Part shown: in pieces, positions 63,258-64,000 of the stretch | Numbering within the stretch: position 1 is the stretch's first letter | Layout: the number at the start of each line of letters is the position of its first letter | Origin: Endozoicomonas sp965208385 | Lineage (GTDB): Bacteria; Pseudomonadota; Gammaproteobacteria; Pseudomonadales; Endozoicomonadaceae | Direction of reading: 5' to 3' | Assembly (NCBI GenBank): GCA_965208385.1 | Contig: CBDBOO010000081.1 | Coordinates: forward strand, 12,482 to 76,481 | DNA length: 64,000 nucleotides | Translations under genes and position numbers: made by a program | Notes under the pieces: generated by a model | What the model saw: the letters and a program-made list of their open reading frames with translations, nothing else | Told to the model about the DNA's origin: nothing | The model's database searches: none

Positions 63258-63971
63258 TTACTCAGATTTCACATGCTTAGCAATTCGGCTTTGCCAAGCT
63301 TTATAGCCATTTCCATTTAAATGCACATCATCTGAGGTAAAACTTTTAAGCAATAATCTATTTTCACTTAAGGATTCGTTTAAATCAATGTATGTGATGC
63401 TTTTATCACTTCCTGCTAGTTTCTCTAACTTCTTATTAAGAGAGTTTATTGAAGAATTAACTCCAGAAACACGACTACCACCAAAAACCGTTGACTGAAT
63501 ATAGACTTGAAAGCCGTCCAACTGAAGCTCTTTGATTATAGAGCTGTAATCTTTAAATACATTCTCAACAGATATACCCTTACTAAAATCATTAATACCA
63601 ACCATGATAAATGCTTTAGTGGCTTTGGTTGATTTAATACTGTCAATTCTTTCTAGGATACCATTGGCTGTATCCCCACTAATACCTCGGTTGGCAATTT
63701 TATATTTTGGGAATATGTCTCCCCATTCAGCACCTTCAGTTATGCTGTCGCCAACAAAAACTATATCGTAATTATTTTGTCCAAAAATCTCAAAGAATGA
63801 TTTCCTATGAAAATACTTCGGTGATCTAGTTTCAGATGACCCAAGCAATAGATTTTTTGTTGATCTAATTATCTCAAATGGAAACACCTTATATTGAACA
63901 GTTATTACTCCATAAGAATAAGATAGAAATGTTATTAACAAAATAGATAAAATTACAGTACTGCGTTTCAT
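63258..63971 (-). CDS. SGNH/GDSL-type hydrolase with N-terminal anchor
   Basis: The 237-residue protein has a signal anchor or signal peptide (residues about 5-25). The SGNH blocks are FVGDSITEG (Ser76), NRGISGDT (Gly), MVGINDFS (Asn) and SDDVHLNGNGY (catalytic D214 and H217). These hydrolases act on acyl esters of lipids or sugars outside the cytoplasm; this branch resembles platelet-activating-factor acetylhydrolase-like or sugar-acetylesterase proteins. Substrate unknown. It appears monocistronic. Confidence 0.88.
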   Translation of the reverse strand: MKRSTVILSILLITFLSYSYGVITVQYKVFPFEIIRSTKNLLLGSSETRSPKYFHRKSFFEIFGQNNYDIVFVGDSITEGAEWGDIFPKYKIANRGISGDTANGILERIDSIKSTKATKAFIMVGINDFSKGISVENVFKDYSSIIKELQLDGFQVYIQSTVFGGSRVSGVNSSINSLNKKLEKLAGSDKSITYIDLNESLSENRLLLKSFTSDDVHLNGNGYKAWQSRIAKHVKSE

Positions 63972-64000
63972 TGTATTGCCTATTTCAACGATGTGATAGA

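Overview
The window looks like a chromosome segment of a large, mobile-element-rich marine gammaproteobacterium, most plausibly an Endozoicomonas-like (Oceanospirillales) animal symbiont. This is inferred from the mix of ordinary gammaproteobacterial housekeeping genes (galU, degS, cysDN, kbl-tdh, and a zinc-type DUF2796/ABC operon), very dense insertion sequences, many dispersed palindromic repeats, and secreted or eukaryote-like proteins. No rRNA, tRNA or CRISPR array was recognised.

Region 1 (1-22 kb) is mostly core genome. It holds the 3' part of galU, then a CpsB/CapC-type phosphatase and a polysaccharide-type membrane protein, both flanked by arrays of a palindromic repeat. A minus-strand operon follows: a retropepsin-like protease broken at an A8 tract, a ZrgA-like protein, an ABC ATPase and an FtsX-like permease. 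Next come degS, a Nif3-like gene, cysD-cysN, a CPBP protease carrying an in-frame His/Met/Gly/Lys repeat, kbl-tdh, a HAD phosphatase and a prolyl oligopeptidase. A 141-bp tandem array and a four-gene aldehyde/electrophile-handling operon close the region.

Region 2 (22-46 kb) is a graveyard of nested mobile DNA whose order can be read from target-site duplications (TSDs). A band-7 lipoprotein gene is split by an IS605-like element, whose tnpB is split by a 232-bp MITE. A membrane-protein gene is cut near its start codon by an ISL3 element, which itself carries a 164-bp MITE. Three IS66-type elements follow. One appears to carry, between its tnpC and its 3' terminal repeat, a 1646-residue repeat protein as a passenger. 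Its tnpC is split by a second IS66 element, which is in turn hit by an IS66-type MITE and an IS4-family element. A second IS4 copy splits the reverse transcriptase of a group II intron. Both IS4 copies keep an A AAA AAG slippery heptamer joining two transposase frames.

Region 3 (46-60.4 kb) is an accessory cluster of probable host-interaction genes: a transglutaminase-like protein, a Rho paralogue lacking the N-terminal RNA-binding domain, a small SET-domain protein, a secreted adenosine deaminase of the ADGF type, a Cys-containing secreted protein, a duplicated gene for a protein with a bZIP-like basic region and an NLS-like motif, a DUF3465 protein, a lipoprotein and a 1281-residue TPR-like exported protein. 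The bZIP segment is a 1355-bp direct duplication with an ISKra4-like element exactly at the junction.

Region 4 (60.5-64 kb) holds an IS481-like element whose transposase has lost its third catalytic acidic residue, a RAYT-type HUH transposase with adjacent repeats, and an SGNH/GDSL hydrolase.
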